Translations under genes and position numbers: made by a program | Shown here: positions 17,735 to 27,586 of the stretch, one piece after another | How positions within the stretch are numbered: the first letter of the stretch is position 1 | Layout: each line of letters opens with the position of its first letter | Origin: DASPSM01 sp963800135 | GTDB taxonomy: Bacteria > Planctomycetota > Planctomycetia > Planctomycetales > Planctomycetaceae | Length of the DNA stretch: 64,000 bases | Direction of reading: 5' to 3' | NCBI GenBank assembly: GCA_963800135.1 | Contig: CAWCZR010000004.1 | Location: 1,178,001-1,242,000, forward strand | The notes under the pieces: model-generated | Database searches by the model: none | The model's input: only the letters and a program-made list of their open reading frames with translations | Told to the model about the DNA's origin: nothing

Positions 17735-17955
17735 TCAGAGGCAGGCTCCGCGAATGGGCAGACCTTCGAACTCGGGTCGCTCAAAATCCAGAACAGCATC
17801 TATGTCGAACTGTCTCAGCAATTCTGTGAAATGATGAAGAAACTTTGAAGTCTCGAACTTGTCGGAACCTGTGGCTATGACGTTTTCAGCCGCGCCGTCG
17901 TCGAAGTCGACTTGAAGGATCTGTCTGCGTGCTGCCAGGGGCCCGCGGATTACAG
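17735..17955 (-). pseudogene. Fragment of an unknown gene
   Basis: On the minus strand a 70-codon frame reads RRQILQVDFDDGAAENVIAT, then FLHHFTELLRQFDIDAVLDF and ends GLPIRGACL before a stop near 17735. The composition is that of a real folded protein. The frame opens with a stop and no start codon, so the 5' part is missing. The family is not recognised. Confidence 0.4.
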
Positions 17956-18047
17956 GCTAAGAGGGGCGAAGTCTGACGCAAAACATTGCTCAGCTTGGCT
18001 CTGTAGGGTGATGCCGTGCAGTCCGCGAACGTCCATTCGTCTTAGGC

Positions 18048-18767
18048 TTAGTGGTTCTCAATTTCGCGTTGAGCACCATCGAGATACTGCTTCAACAGCC
18101 GTTCTTGCTCATCGCGTTCCTTTGTTCGAGGGCCCAGCGTGCGAGGTACCAAGTCCCTAGCCGACCAGAGCAGCTGCTGTCTCACAGGCTCGGAGGAGCT
18201 GGCCGATTTCTTGAGGGCGCTCACGATGGGGGCCAGCGTGGCCCGCGTCCGCTCGGCGAGTCGGCGCCATTCCGCGTCTGAAGTCGGCTTAGACCGCAAG
18301 TTTTGCACGTCCGCCTCGATCGCTCGGAGCGTCTTCAAATAACCCCGCTCGCGGGCATAGGACTGCGGCCAGCAGAGGAGCACTACATCGAGCAAAACCC
18401 AGGCTCCGATTGCAGCCGCGACATCCCAATGACGACTCAGGAGGCCGCGAGACTCACTCACTGTCGTTTTCGACACGGGTGGCTGCGCGGGGAGGTGGCC
18501 GACCAATTGTTCCGACTCTCGGGTCCGCTCCGGTGTCGAAGCCGGCGCTCGTGTAATTCCGGGTCTGGAAGAATCGGATTGGAATGGACTCCACGGGCCA
18601 TTCGCGCCCTGGCGAATGCGGGCCTCAGAAGCAGTCTCGCCCGAGCAATTCAAAAGCTCGTCAAGATCGATCCGAGACAACGGACCGTGGGAGCGGCCAT
18701 CGAGCTCGTAGTACCACTCCTCCCCGGGAGGAATCCGTACGTCCTTGGGATACACGTCAGTCGCCAA
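18048..18767 (-). CDS. GYF_2-domain membrane protein
   Basis: A 239-aa protein. Residues 17-45 form a GYF_2-like unit (EEWYYELDGRSHGPLSRIDL), a domain thought to bind proline-rich or other peptides. A Ser/Pro linker follows, then one membrane helix near 117-133 (VAAAIGAWVLLDVVLLCW) and a coiled-coil C-terminus rich in Arg/Glu. Such GYF plus TM proteins are common in planctomycetes. Its ATG overlaps the end of the upstream DUF1559 gene by 11 nt, so the two are probably translated together. Confidence 0.65.
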   Translation of the reverse strand: MATDVYPKDVRIPPGEEWYYELDGRSHGPLSRIDLDELLNCSGETASEARIRQGANGPWSPFQSDSSRPGITRAPASTPERTRESEQLVGHLPAQPPVSKTTVSESRGLLSRHWDVAAAIGAWVLLDVVLLCWPQSYARERGYLKTLRAIEADVQNLRSKPTSDAEWRRLAERTRATLAPIVSALKKSASSSEPVRQQLLWSARDLVPRTLGPRTKERDEQERLLKQYLDGAQREIENH

Positions 18768-19901
18768 ACGGGAGTTCGAAGGGCTGGCCGTTATCCTTCG
18801 AGTGCAAGAATTGCCAGATCTGTGGGTTGATGTTGTCGCTCACATATTGGGCGGAACCGTCCAGCAACAGGATATGAACGCCCATAGGATGCATGCTGCG
18901 GGACGTTGCCTGGGTGTTGGCCGCAATTGGGATGTTCCAGGTGCACGGCATGCCTAGGGTCGTGAGCTGCTGCAGGCCGTATTTGGCGATGAGCGCTGAG
19001 CAACTGACGATCTGATCCCCCTGCGGAGCGGCATTATTCGGTGGACCGCTGCTGGGAAATGTGTAGATACCGTGCCGGACGGTGATGCTGGCCCCGGCCA
19101 TGCCTAACGCCCACGTCCCCCTTGGATCAATGGGATCAATGCCGGCCCGAATTTCGTCCAAGGCCGCAAATTGCGTCGTTCCGCTGGGAAAATCCCGGAA
19201 GCGAAAGCTAAGATTCAATCCCGACAGACCGCTACCCCAAACGTGCATGTTCGTGTGTAGGAGGTCAAGGCTGTCAACGAAAAGGCCGCCGGTGCACCCC
19301 GCCTGTCCCGTGAAACAGCCGTCGTTGGGTCCAAAATTGAGCGCATAGTTACCGCGTGCGTAGCTGTGACCAGTGGGTGTCCCAGCGAGCAAAGCTCGTT
19401 CGTAGGGTTTGACGTTATAACCATCGCTGGGGCACATCATGAAGGGAAGATTGGCCTGGCGAGCCGTTGCATTGGACGGATCATCGACTGGCAGGTTCAG
19501 GTTGAACGCTTTGTAGACATTGTTCTGCTCCAGTTGCGGCAAGAGCAAAATCACCCAGTTGGCGAGAACGCGGTCCGGTCCATTATTCGGTGAATAGCCA
19601 GAGGCCACACGATCGATTGCTCCAACTGGCAGTTCATTTTGCCCCAGAGGCTCGCCTGGTCCACCGCTCCAGACCACAGCCGGTGGAAAGCAGGAGTGTA
19701 CGTCGTGGTAACTGTGGATGCAATCCCCAGCTGACGGAGGTTGTTAGTACATTGTGTGGTCCGGGCTGCCTCCCGCGCCGCCTGCACTGCTGGCAGCAGC
19801 AAGGCAGCTAGGAGCCCGATGATTCCAATCACGACAATCAATTCGATCATCGTGAACCCATGTTTTCGATATGTCGTAAAGCAATCTTTCATGGGGCGCA
19901 T
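18757..19901 (-). CDS. DUF1559 prepilin-like protein (one frame break)
   Basis: Planctomycete-type pseudopilin of about 380 aa. The prepilin signal is KHGFTMIELIVVIGIIGLLA, with the peptidase site after the Gly. TNNLRQLG and, after a frame break, SYHDVHSCFPPAVVWSG and ANWVILLLPQLEQNNVY follow. The C-terminus MHPMGVHILLLDGSAQYVSD matches the family's HPGGVN..LADGSVR box. The break lies near 19711-19721, where one missing base restores the HNYHDVH motif. These proteins are anchored in the inner membrane and may form periplasmic filaments. It overlaps the GYF gene downstream. Confidence 0.85.
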
Positions 19902-20252
19902 TCATTCCGGGCTTTTTGAGCCATTCCAAACGCGCTTTCGAGATAAGTTTCGGTAGTGCCGTCGCTTTACTCGATCGCATTTGCTTTGCATTATATCAGA
20001 AAACGCACGTGACCGGCGTCCACGACTCTCGAAGGCACAATCCCACGAGGCCATCGCGACTCAAATGATTGCCGTTGTACTCGGATGAAGTTGGCGTAGT
20101 CTACTTCGAGTATCCTTCCTGGCCTATTTAAGGCTCGCATCTTATTCTGGCAATAGACTTTCAATAGTGGCCACCACGCCATGCTTTGCGATTAAAGCCT
20201 TCGGCGAGGTGCGCTTAGTCGACCTCAGCCAACTGAACGTAGGACCTCTCAG
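19902..20252. other. Intergenic region without a supported gene
   Basis: AT-richer than its surroundings, between the divergent DUF1559 and SGNH-like genes. It should hold both promoters. I see no repeat or RNA motif that stands out. Confidence 0.4.
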
Positions 20253-21304
20253 ATGAGCCAGTACTCCCCGAAGTCAACGGCGCCTGTTGAACCGTTATGC
20301 ATTGTCGCTGGCCTACCGTGGCTGCGCGTGGTGCTATTGGCTTTCGGAGTGTCGGCAGCAGCAATCGCAAGCATGGATGGTTATTTGCGGTTCAAAGGGG
20401 CCCGTTCGAATGTCACAGACAGCAGAGACCTTTGGTACTTTTGGCGACACCGTGTCTATTGCAACGATCGGAAGGCGATTGTCTTTCTCGGAACATCGCG
20501 GATCATGGCCGACATTTCACTTGCAACGATGCACGAGTGCCTTCCCGAATATTGCACCGTACAACTTGGCCTAAATGGAGCGGAAAGCTGTATCGGTTTG
20601 CTTAAGGACTTGGCCGAGGATTCGGCTTTTCGCGGTATTGTTGTCTGCGAACTCGATACGCCCTTACTGGAGCGCTCGCTCTGGCTGGATCATCAAGACT
20701 ACCAAAGTTACGAACCGCGAACGTTTGGGGAGTATGTGTCCGCCATTGCAAGTGCCTTCCTTGCCGACCGCAGTGTGCTCCTGCGACGCACGTACTCGAT
20801 CCGGGAGGCGGTTTGTCGCTTTCTGACGCCGGGCGCGAGGCCCCTCCGCGAAACGATTTGCATGTCTTTCCAGCGTGAAACGCGATGGCATTTCAGCGAG
20901 CTATCCGATGTCGAGGGACTTCGCCTCCAGACGACGATGGAATACCAAGAAAGCTATGCGCGGCGTCGCTTTCCTGCCTTTTGCTCGATTACCCGCGACA
21001 TCTGCGACATCGAAGCGATGATTCAGGCCATAAAAGCCCGGGGCGGTAATGTTGTTTTCCTTCGAGCGCCTTCGTCCGGACATCGTTGGCAACTCGAACA
21101 ACGCTACCATCCCAAAGCGTCCAACTGGGATCGCTTTGCAGCGGCTACCAGTGGCTGCTGCATCCACTTCTGGGACCACCCCGCGATCGCAGCCTTCCAT
21201 GCCCTGACGAGTCGCATTTGGATGCGACGGACGCCAGGAGTTTTACTCGGCTATTCGCCGAGGAACTCCTGCACTGTGGTGCGGTGCCCTACAAAATGAA
21301 GTGA
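20253..21304 (+). CDS. SGNH-like membrane-anchored protein (one frame break)
   Basis: About 350 aa. A membrane anchor lies at about 23-42 (WLRVVLLAFGVSAAAIAS). The SGNH block I appears as FLGTSRIMAD (Ser near 82), and LGLNGAES stands where the Gly/Asn blocks are expected. The last block, CPDESHLDATDARSF with the Asp-His pair, is in another frame; a break near 21190-21203 restores it and moves the stop to 21302-21304. SGNH proteins of this type accompany MBOAT acyltransferases and move or remove acetyl groups on surface glycans. An MBOAT gene lies 2.7 kb downstream in the same island. Confidence 0.68.
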
Positions 21305-21369
21305 GATTCGGAGGACCTGCTCGCACGCAAATCTGCCGCGCTACGTTTGTAGCGCACCGAGCGTGGAAA

Positions 21370-21768
21370 TCACTGGGGCGGACACACGACCTGAGTGCAA
21401 GTATTGTTGAAGTAAGCAGTTACCGTGGTTGACGACTGATTCCCGTTGTTGTCGAGCACGGGGGGCCCTTGATCACAGTTGCCGTTCGTGTCAACTATAC
21501 AGGAATACTTGTCGGCGCACCGCATTGTATACCCCACACACGTATTAAAGCCTTGGGTGTTGGGCGTGCAGTCCAAGGAGTAGCTGGCGACATTGTATAG
21601 CCCTGTCGCGGCACAAGGGGGGGCACCCTGGCATATTTGAAAGGGGTTCGTGCACGAAGCCGCGGTGATGGGAATCTTGCAGTTGCAGTTCGGCGTTTTG
21701 GCGATCGCCAAGCCGACGCTTAGCGTGACCGGTATGGACAGAGCCGCGTAACGCAATAGCTGCCGCAT
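21370..21768 (-). CDS. Exported Cys-rich small protein
   Basis: A 132-aa protein with a signal peptide (MRQLLRYAALSIPVTLSVGL). The mature part has about twelve Cys (NCNCKIP, NPFQICQGAPPCA, YSLDCTP, TMRCADKYSCIVD, NTCTQVVCPPQ) and should be held by disulfides. The family is not recognised. I chose ATG 21768 because the signal starts there and AAAGGAA precedes it. It is the last gene of a minus-strand run that begins with the DUF1573 gene. Confidence 0.62.
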   Translation of the reverse strand: MRQLLRYAALSIPVTLSVGLAIAKTPNCNCKIPITAASCTNPFQICQGAPPCAATGLYNVASYSLDCTPNTQGFNTCVGYTMRCADKYSCIVDTNGNCDQGPPVLDNNGNQSSTTVTAYFNNTCTQVVCPPQ

Positions 21769-21856
21769 AGTACATTCCTTTGCTAGAAGTGGAACTGAAC
21801 AACGTGCACCGAACATCGATCAGGAGATTACATTGGAGGGATCGTTGCGTGCGTCT

Positions 21857-22983
21857 CTAGGGGCGGCTATTTCGCCCGCGAAGTCGAACAAGTAGAAACA
21901 CCGCCACTGCCAAGAGAAACACGCCGTTTGCGACAAGAAGCCAGTTGAAGCGTTGCCGCCCTCGGAGAGCGACGTCGACTGGCTCAGCGGGCGGTGGCCC
22001 TCTCATCGGGGCCAGTTTCCCGTCGTTCCATGCCATCAGTTGCGTGCCATCCATCACGATCGCCCGGCCCTGCTCCGGTTCCAGGCCGGCCAATGTGAAG
22101 ACGGCGTCGGCTGGTGCTTGGTCGTAGACGAGCTCGTCAATGGTAGATACCTCCTCTTCGAGGAGAGAACCGGCTTCATAATACCGGTATGTTACGCGCG
22201 AGGGGTACCACAGATTGTTGGGCGACCACACTTTTGGCTCGCTTACTGTCTCCCACACGTGCAGCGTCGGCGGAGAACCGACAACGCTTTCAATGCGTAT
22301 TCCAAGCACTCCGTTCTTTTGATCGGGCGATATCCAGAGATGCACATTGGTCCGCTGCCCCTTCCCGGACCGAAAGCTGATCTGTTTCGCGGAATGTCCC
22401 TCGAATTGGGCGTCCGATACGCTTGAAGCAGCGCGATCCCCACGCTCAAACGGGTTAAACACATTCGAATGGCCAAGTTGAGTAATTGGCAGTGCGCCAA
22501 TCCGACCAAGTTAGGATGAAACATGTCGGAGTTCTTTGCTATCGGTGCTGAAGACGGATTTACCTCGATTGCCGGCAAGCCACGCTCGTGCGAAGGCGCG
22601 TCCGCCCGAATGAATTGATTGCCGTCGAAAATTCGCCGCTCGACGACACGATGGTCCGCGAAGCGCCTTTCGCGGTCTAGCCGAAGTTTGGCTCTATCAA
22701 AATAAACGGTGTAGTGCGTCGTAAATTTCTCGTAGACCGGCTGCGTTTTATTTGTCGTGTAGCGTGAATCCAACTCTAATCGTCCAGCGCGAACTGCTCG
22801 GCGCGACTCCATGAGTGGCTTCTCGAGAGCGTCGATCAGTCGCTCCAAAGTTGCGGTCTCTTGAGGCGGGATCGTTTGACCGGTCGAGTCAGGAGGCGGG
22901 GCGCCGCCCATCAGCGCACAAAACCAGGAGATCTGTGAGATGGCGATTACCCAACGCAGCAAACCTCTTCGCCCATGCATCAT
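21857..22983 (-). CDS. Exported protein with C-terminal membrane helix (one frame break)
   Basis: About 375 aa once frames are joined near 22440-22465. The N-terminus has a signal (LLRWVIAISQISWFCALMGG). The body has strands such as KFTTHYTVYFDRAKLRLDRE and QISFRSGKGQRTNVHLWISP, as in periplasmic lipoprotein-carrier-like folds. The end has one membrane helix (WLLVANGVFLLAVAVFLLVR) with a basic tail. The ATG at 22983 overlaps the DUF1573 stop as ATGA, so the two are coupled. The name of the family is not certain. Confidence 0.55.
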
Positions 22984-23747
22984 GATGCACTTCCTGCCGG
23001 TCGATCGATCGTTGGTTTCGCAGATTCGCCGCCCACCACAATGTCGACCACATTGATGGGGATCATCAGTTCAGGCTGGACCAGTGCGTTCGTCGAGACC
23101 GTGAGCCAGTGGCGTCCGGCAGGAAACATCGCGGATCCCGGTACAAATTGAACATCAATCTTCCAATTTCCGGGGCTTGCATCGCGTGTGCAGGAGGTGC
23201 GAAAGCAATTGTGGCTGCAGGTTACGCCGGAAAGCGTGAAGTTTGGGACGGTCCGTGACTGAATGTAGATTTGTTGGTGAAACCCAACACTGTTACGTGT
23301 AAAAAGCAAGAGTTCGGGGCGTATACTGTACTCGGTTTCAACGTCGGCGCGGATCGACCAAGCGAGCCGGCCCTTTGTCTCCGTATCGTCGCACTTGTAA
23401 TTGATTGTCACGAGAGACGAGAACTCGCCGCGTCGGTACCCTGTCTGAATCTCGGCTCGTACCGTCGTGCTACTTGCCGGTGGGATCACATCGTTTTCAG
23501 CACGTGGCTTCGTGCAGCCGCACGTTGCTTCAATCGACTCGATGCGAATTGTTCTCTTCGTGTTGTTGACGAGCAATGTCTCCGCTTGCGTCGCCTGCAG
23601 CTGCTTAAGTTTGCCAAGATCCTGTTGCGCTGGGCTAATGAAAACAGCAGCTTCCTCAGTGCCCGCCGAAAATGCCGTCCAAATTGACATTGCTCCGGCG
23701 CATACGCAAAGAGCGGCAGCCGCCCATTTGAAGGAGTGTCCTATCAT
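22980..23747 (-). CDS. DUF1573 exported protein
   Basis: A 255-aa protein with signal peptide (FKWAAAALCVCAGAMSIWTA). The conserved box RIESIEATCGCTKPRAEND is the DUF1573 signature, an Ig-like fold with a CGC pair found in periplasmic proteins of planctomycetes and Bacteroidetes. A second Ig-like unit fills the C-terminal half. I chose ATG 23747 because GGAG stands 5 bases upstream. It is the first gene of the run DUF1573, exported protein, Cys-rich protein. Confidence 0.78.
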   Translation of the reverse strand: MIGHSFKWAAAALCVCAGAMSIWTAFSAGTEEAAVFISPAQQDLGKLKQLQATQAETLLVNNTKRTIRIESIEATCGCTKPRAENDVIPPASSTTVRAEIQTGYRRGEFSSLVTINYKCDDTETKGRLAWSIRADVETEYSIRPELLLFTRNSVGFHQQIYIQSRTVPNFTLSGVTCSHNCFRTSCTRDASPGNWKIDVQFVPGSAMFPAGRHWLTVSTNALVQPELMIPINVVDIVVGGESAKPTIDRPAGSAS

Positions 23748-24017
23748 TGCGACTCCAAGCAACGACGCACAAAACGCGGTCTGTCTTTGGTCGGCTCGGG
23801 AGACGATTTGACGTTGCAGCAGCTTCGCAGGCCACGATCACGCGCAACGGACTTGACCCTCCGAGCGACGTCCTTTACCTCCGGACCTCGGAGTCACCAC
23901 AAGGCAGCGTTATTAGATGGGAAGCTGAGGATAGCTGAGGCCGGACGAAATTACAATGAGACGGCAATAATCGACGTGATCAATCCGCATCGTACAGGGA
24001 TGCGCGACAGGCATCGT

Positions 24018-25445
24018 TCAGTACCGAAAGTACAAGAAGCTCTGCGATTCCCCGGAACTCAATGCGATGGCAATGAGCATTAACGCCAGTCCAACGGAGA
24101 AGCACCACCAAGGAATGCGGGCTGCGACGACTTCCAAAGGCATGGATCGGCACAGCCAATGAGCAATAATTATGCACTCGACGACGATCAACGTGATTAA
24201 AAGGTCGTAGTCCGCAAGCCGATAGTTGAAGCCCGTGCCGATGGCGCCAAACATGGACACAAGGATCCATCGCGCCTGCTCGAGGCTTGCTGCGCGATAA
24301 AAGACGAAGACGATAAAACATAGCGTGAGGGTCAGAGACCACAAGAGCAACCTACCCGACGACTGGTTCCAGAGTCGCAGCCTTCGCAGTCGCGTTCTTT
24401 GAAGAAATGTCTCGACGATCAGCAATGTTCCATGCAGCAGTCCGAAGACTAAGAACGTCGCTGTCGCGCCGTGCCAGAGGCCGATCAGAAGCATCACAAC
24501 CATTATGTTCGCTGCTGCACGCGTGTAGCCCTTGTAAACTCCCCCGAGGGGATTGAAGACGTAATCCCGCATCCAGGCGACAAGCGTAATATGCCAACGC
24601 TGCCATACATCACGGAAACCGATCGAAGCGAAGGGTGCTCGGAAGTTTGCCGGAATCGCTAAGCCCAGGCAAAGGGCGATGCCCATCGCGCTCGTCGAAT
24701 AGCCCGCAAAGTCGCAATAATCCTGCGCGGCAAAAGCAATGGTCCCAGTCCAGGCGCTCAGAGTGTCGGGACGCTTACCAACGTCGTACACTTGGCGCAC
24801 TACCGGTGAAAGCAGATGATCGGCCAGCGTGACCTTCATAAACAAACCGAGCGTGAACAGTGACAGCCCCCAAGCCAAAACCGGGCCGGGTGCGCGGCGC
24901 GGCCGGGCGCATTGCGGCATGAATTGGCCCGCCCGCAGTAGCGGTCCTGCCAACAGGACGGGGAAGAAAGCGACAAAAAGCGCGAGGTCCACGATCGACG
25001 CCGGCTTTGTCTGCTGCCGGTAGACGTCGATCGTATACGACATCGCCTGAAACGTGAAGAACGATAGGCCGATCGGAAGAAGGATCGTCATTCTCGGCGC
25101 CGCATCGGGGATGCCGATGCGGTGCGATGCGGTTTGCCAGAGTGCCAGCAGCTGGTTGCCATATTTGAATGCCGCGAGCAAGCCGACGTTAAACACCACG
25201 CTTGTCCACAGCACAATGCGTCGCAACCGGGGCCGCCCATCCCAGCTCGCGATGAGATGGGCCGCGACCCAGTTGAGCATGGTGGAAAAGACTAAGAGAA
25301 CGGCGTAGCGAGCGTTCCAGACGGCGTAGAAGAGGTAGCTCGCGGCCAGCAGGTTGACTTTGCGAATGATCCAAGGCAAGGGCAGCGAGTGGACGGCGAG
25401 CACCGCCGCAAAGAAAATGACAAACGGAAACGAGTTAAACGGCAT
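24018..25445 (-). CDS. MBOAT-family membrane O-acyltransferase
   Basis: A 475-aa multi-pass protein like AlgI/DltB. MBOAT enzymes pass an acyl group across the membrane to a sugar or other acceptor. The two family His are visible in QRWHITLVAWMRDYVFNPLG (near 285) and IGLWHGATATFLVFGLLHG (near 325). LPIGLSFFTFQAMSYTIDVY is the usual N-terminal signature. I chose ATG 25445 because the first membrane helix starts there. It stands divergent from the ketosynthase/ACP pair with 164 bp between, so it may share control with them, and an acyl-ACP could be its donor. The partner SGNH gene is nearby. Confidence 0.85.
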   Translation of the reverse strand: MPFNSFPFVIFFAAVLAVHSLPLPWIIRKVNLLAASYLFYAVWNARYAVLLVFSTMLNWVAAHLIASWDGRPRLRRIVLWTSVVFNVGLLAAFKYGNQLLALWQTASHRIGIPDAAPRMTILLPIGLSFFTFQAMSYTIDVYRQQTKPASIVDLALFVAFFPVLLAGPLLRAGQFMPQCARPRRAPGPVLAWGLSLFTLGLFMKVTLADHLLSPVVRQVYDVGKRPDTLSAWTGTIAFAAQDYCDFAGYSTSAMGIALCLGLAIPANFRAPFASIGFRDVWQRWHITLVAWMRDYVFNPLGGVYKGYTRAAANIMVVMLLIGLWHGATATFLVFGLLHGTLLIVETFLQRTRLRRLRLWNQSSGRLLLWSLTLTLCFIVFVFYRAASLEQARWILVSMFGAIGTGFNYRLADYDLLITLIVVECIIIAHWLCRSMPLEVVAARIPWWCFSVGLALMLIAIALSSGESQSFLYFRY

Positions 25446-25609
25446 AGCAGGCGGCCGAGGATGAGTGAAGGGGTCAGTAGGACTTGCCAGTCGCAGAGAG
25501 GAATCGACCGGAAACATTCCCTCCGAGTGTCCGACCGTCCGTTGAATTATGCGCGCCGAGTTCTTTGAATTCCATTGTCGGGGTTCGCAGTCTCGTCGGA
25601 GATGCTCGC

Positions 25610-26869
25610 GTGAAAAATGGGCGTCGAGGGGTCGTGGTGACCGGCATGGGTGCCGTGAGCCCTTTCGGAGTTGGCGTCGAGGCCCTTTGGACCGGCGTGA
25701 GTGCCGGACGAAGTGCAGTCGCTTGGATCAAAACGCTTAGCGACCTTGATCCTGAGATCTACCCCGTGCGCTACGCGGGTGAAGTCAGTGATTTCCACGT
25801 CGACAAGCTCTTAGGCAGGCACTGTGAGGTCCGCCTCGAAAAGAGTGTCCAAATGGGATTGGTGGCCGCGCAAGAGGCCCTCGCGCAAGCCCGACTGTTT
25901 GGTGACGATACCGCGATAAGATGCGACGTAAACCCTATAGACGTCGTCGCCGGAAGCGGACATGGACCACGTCACGAGTTGGAAGTGGCATATCGAGCAT
26001 TCTTCACCCGCGGCCCGAGAGCCGTCCGGCCGGCCACGATTCCGAAGGGGATGTTCAATTCACTTTCGAGCGAGCTTTCGATCCACTTCCGCTTGACTGG
26101 TGGGAATCACGTGATTGCTTCGGCATGTTCGTCTGGTGCTACGGCCATCGGGATAGGGGCAATGTTCGTGCGGCATCAACTCGCGGACATTGTCCTGTGC
26201 GGCGGAGCGGATGCGCCGTTGACGCCCTGGACATTCACGTGCTGGACCAATCTGCGCGTGCTTGCCCGCCATAGCGATCCCCAGAAGGCTTCGCGGCCGT
26301 TTGATGCCAATCGGAATGGGCTGGTGCTTGGAGAGGGAGCGGCAATGGTTGTTCTTGAATCGCGAGAGAGTGCGGAACGCCGAGGCATTGAGCCGCTTGC
26401 CCATGTCCTCGGATACGGGAAATCAAGCGACGCGCACCATATCACTGCGCCAGCAGTGGCGGGGCAGGTCGCCGCAATCAAGAATTGCCTTGCGGACGCC
26501 CGATTGGAACCTAAGCAGGTCAATTACATTAATTTGCATGGCACGGCAACCAAGGCTAACGACGAAACCGAGGCGACGGCTGTGGCCGAGGTCTTTGGAG
26601 GACGAGGAGCGGAGATGCCGGCGAGCTCGACAAAGTCGATGCTTGGCCATTCGATGGGAGCGAGCGGCGCAATCGAGTTCGTGATCTGCGTTGAAGGGCT
26701 ACGCCACGGATTTGTGCCCCCGACGATTAACTGCGAAGATCCCGACCCCGTGCTCGGCTTAGACTACGTGCCCATCGCGGGGCGAGAGCATCCGGTGCGA
26801 ATCGCGATGTCGAACTCGTTTGCCTTTGGGGGCAGTAATGCCTGCCTACTCGTGGGGAGCTGCAAATGA
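25610..26869 (+). CDS. Beta-ketoacyl-ACP synthase (KAS I/II type)
   Basis: A condensing enzyme of 419 aa that joins malonyl-ACP to an acyl chain. The Cys-His-His triad is complete: ASACSSGATA (Cys near 173), LHGTATKAND (His near 310) and STKSMLGHSMGASG (His near 347). SNSFAFGGSNACLL closes it. I chose GTG 25610, preceded by CGGAGA, because the thiolase fold starts with RRGVVVTGMG. The stop overlaps the ACP start as ATGA. Being on an island and paired with its own ACP, it is probably a specialised rather than housekeeping enzyme. No ketoreductase or dehydratase is near. Confidence 0.88.
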   Translation: MKNGRRGVVVTGMGAVSPFGVGVEALWTGVSAGRSAVAWIKTLSDLDPEIYPVRYAGEVSDFHVDKLLGRHCEVRLEKSVQMGLVAAQEALAQARLFGDDTAIRCDVNPIDVVAGSGHGPRHELEVAYRAFFTRGPRAVRPATIPKGMFNSLSSELSIHFRLTGGNHVIASACSSGATAIGIGAMFVRHQLADIVLCGGADAPLTPWTFTCWTNLRVLARHSDPQKASRPFDANRNGLVLGEGAAMVVLESRESAERRGIEPLAHVLGYGKSSDAHHITAPAVAGQVAAIKNCLADARLEPKQVNYINLHGTATKANDETEATAVAEVFGGRGAEMPASSTKSMLGHSMGASGAIEFVICVEGLRHGFVPPTINCEDPDPVLGLDYVPIAGREHPVRIAMSNSFAFGGSNACLLVGSCK

Positions 26870-27141
26870 CGCCCACGAGCCGCGAGGAAATTGCGACGCA
26901 ATTGAAGCCGGCCTTCCTGGCGGCTTCAAACGGTCGGGCAAACGTTGACCGGTGGTCCGATGATTGCCGAATTATCGAAGACATCGGGCTCGCTTCGCTC
27001 GATCTTTTGGAACTTAGATGTGAACTTGAAGAGCGGTGGGAGACTCGCATTAGCGACGAGGAAGCCGTTCGTCTGAAGACAATTGGCGATGTCATAGAGC
27101 TCATACGCACGCGCGTCGATGGCAGCCAGCCTAAGACTTGA
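26866..27141 (+). CDS. Acyl carrier protein
   Basis: A 91-aa ACP. The phosphopantetheine Ser is in IGLASLDLLELRCELEERW (Ser 44), with Ala in place of the usual Asp before it. Three helices are well formed and acidic. It overlaps the ketosynthase gene by 4 nt. The T-arm-linked unit C starts at its stop codon. The Asp-to-Ala change may narrow which transferase can load it, although Ala is also seen in some other carrier proteins. Confidence 0.85.
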   Translation: MTPTSREEIATQLKPAFLAASNGRANVDRWSDDCRIIEDIGLASLDLLELRCELEERWETRISDEEAVRLKTIGDVIELIRTRVDGSQPKT

Positions 27142-27352
27142 GCGCAGCGGGAATCGAACCCGCGTCCTGTACTGAGTCAAGTTTAGGCGGCGATTGCGGT
27201 TGCGACGAATGCGACCACCCCCGCGCTGCACGGGCGCTGCATCCTGGCGGTCTTAATTGTCATTTTCTGGCGTCGCTTGACGCTGATCCGCAACGCGTGA
27301 TCGCGGGGTGGCTGCGAGCCGGGCACCGCTGGCGTTGATTAGGTCTCAGTAA
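27140..27352 (+). repeat. T-arm-linked short ORF, copy C (degenerate)
   Basis: T-arm hairpin on the minus strand at 27147-27163 (stem GCGGG/CCCGC, loop TTCGATT), directly after the ACP stop. The tail at 27225-27352 matches copies A and B (HPGGLNCHFLASLDADPQRV) but lacks about 16 bp near 27305-27330. This destroys the conserved end. The remaining gap to 27586 has no supported feature. Confidence 0.58.
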
Positions 27353-27586
27353 CGCACCCAAGGACAGCGGGTTAATCAAGGATTGCTCGGGTGCGAATGC
27401 GGCGACGCTCGCCGTTAGTCGCGCTCAGAGCTTTGCACCGCTTAGCTCGCGGCGATGCTCGAGTTGATCCCATCGGTGCAGAACATGGACTTGTGATGAC
27501 GTGGGTTGAGGGAATCGCCCGTCGCCCCGTTCACGTTAGAATGAGACCGAGTTACCCAGCTTGTTGGTCCCGGACTCGGAGGGACG

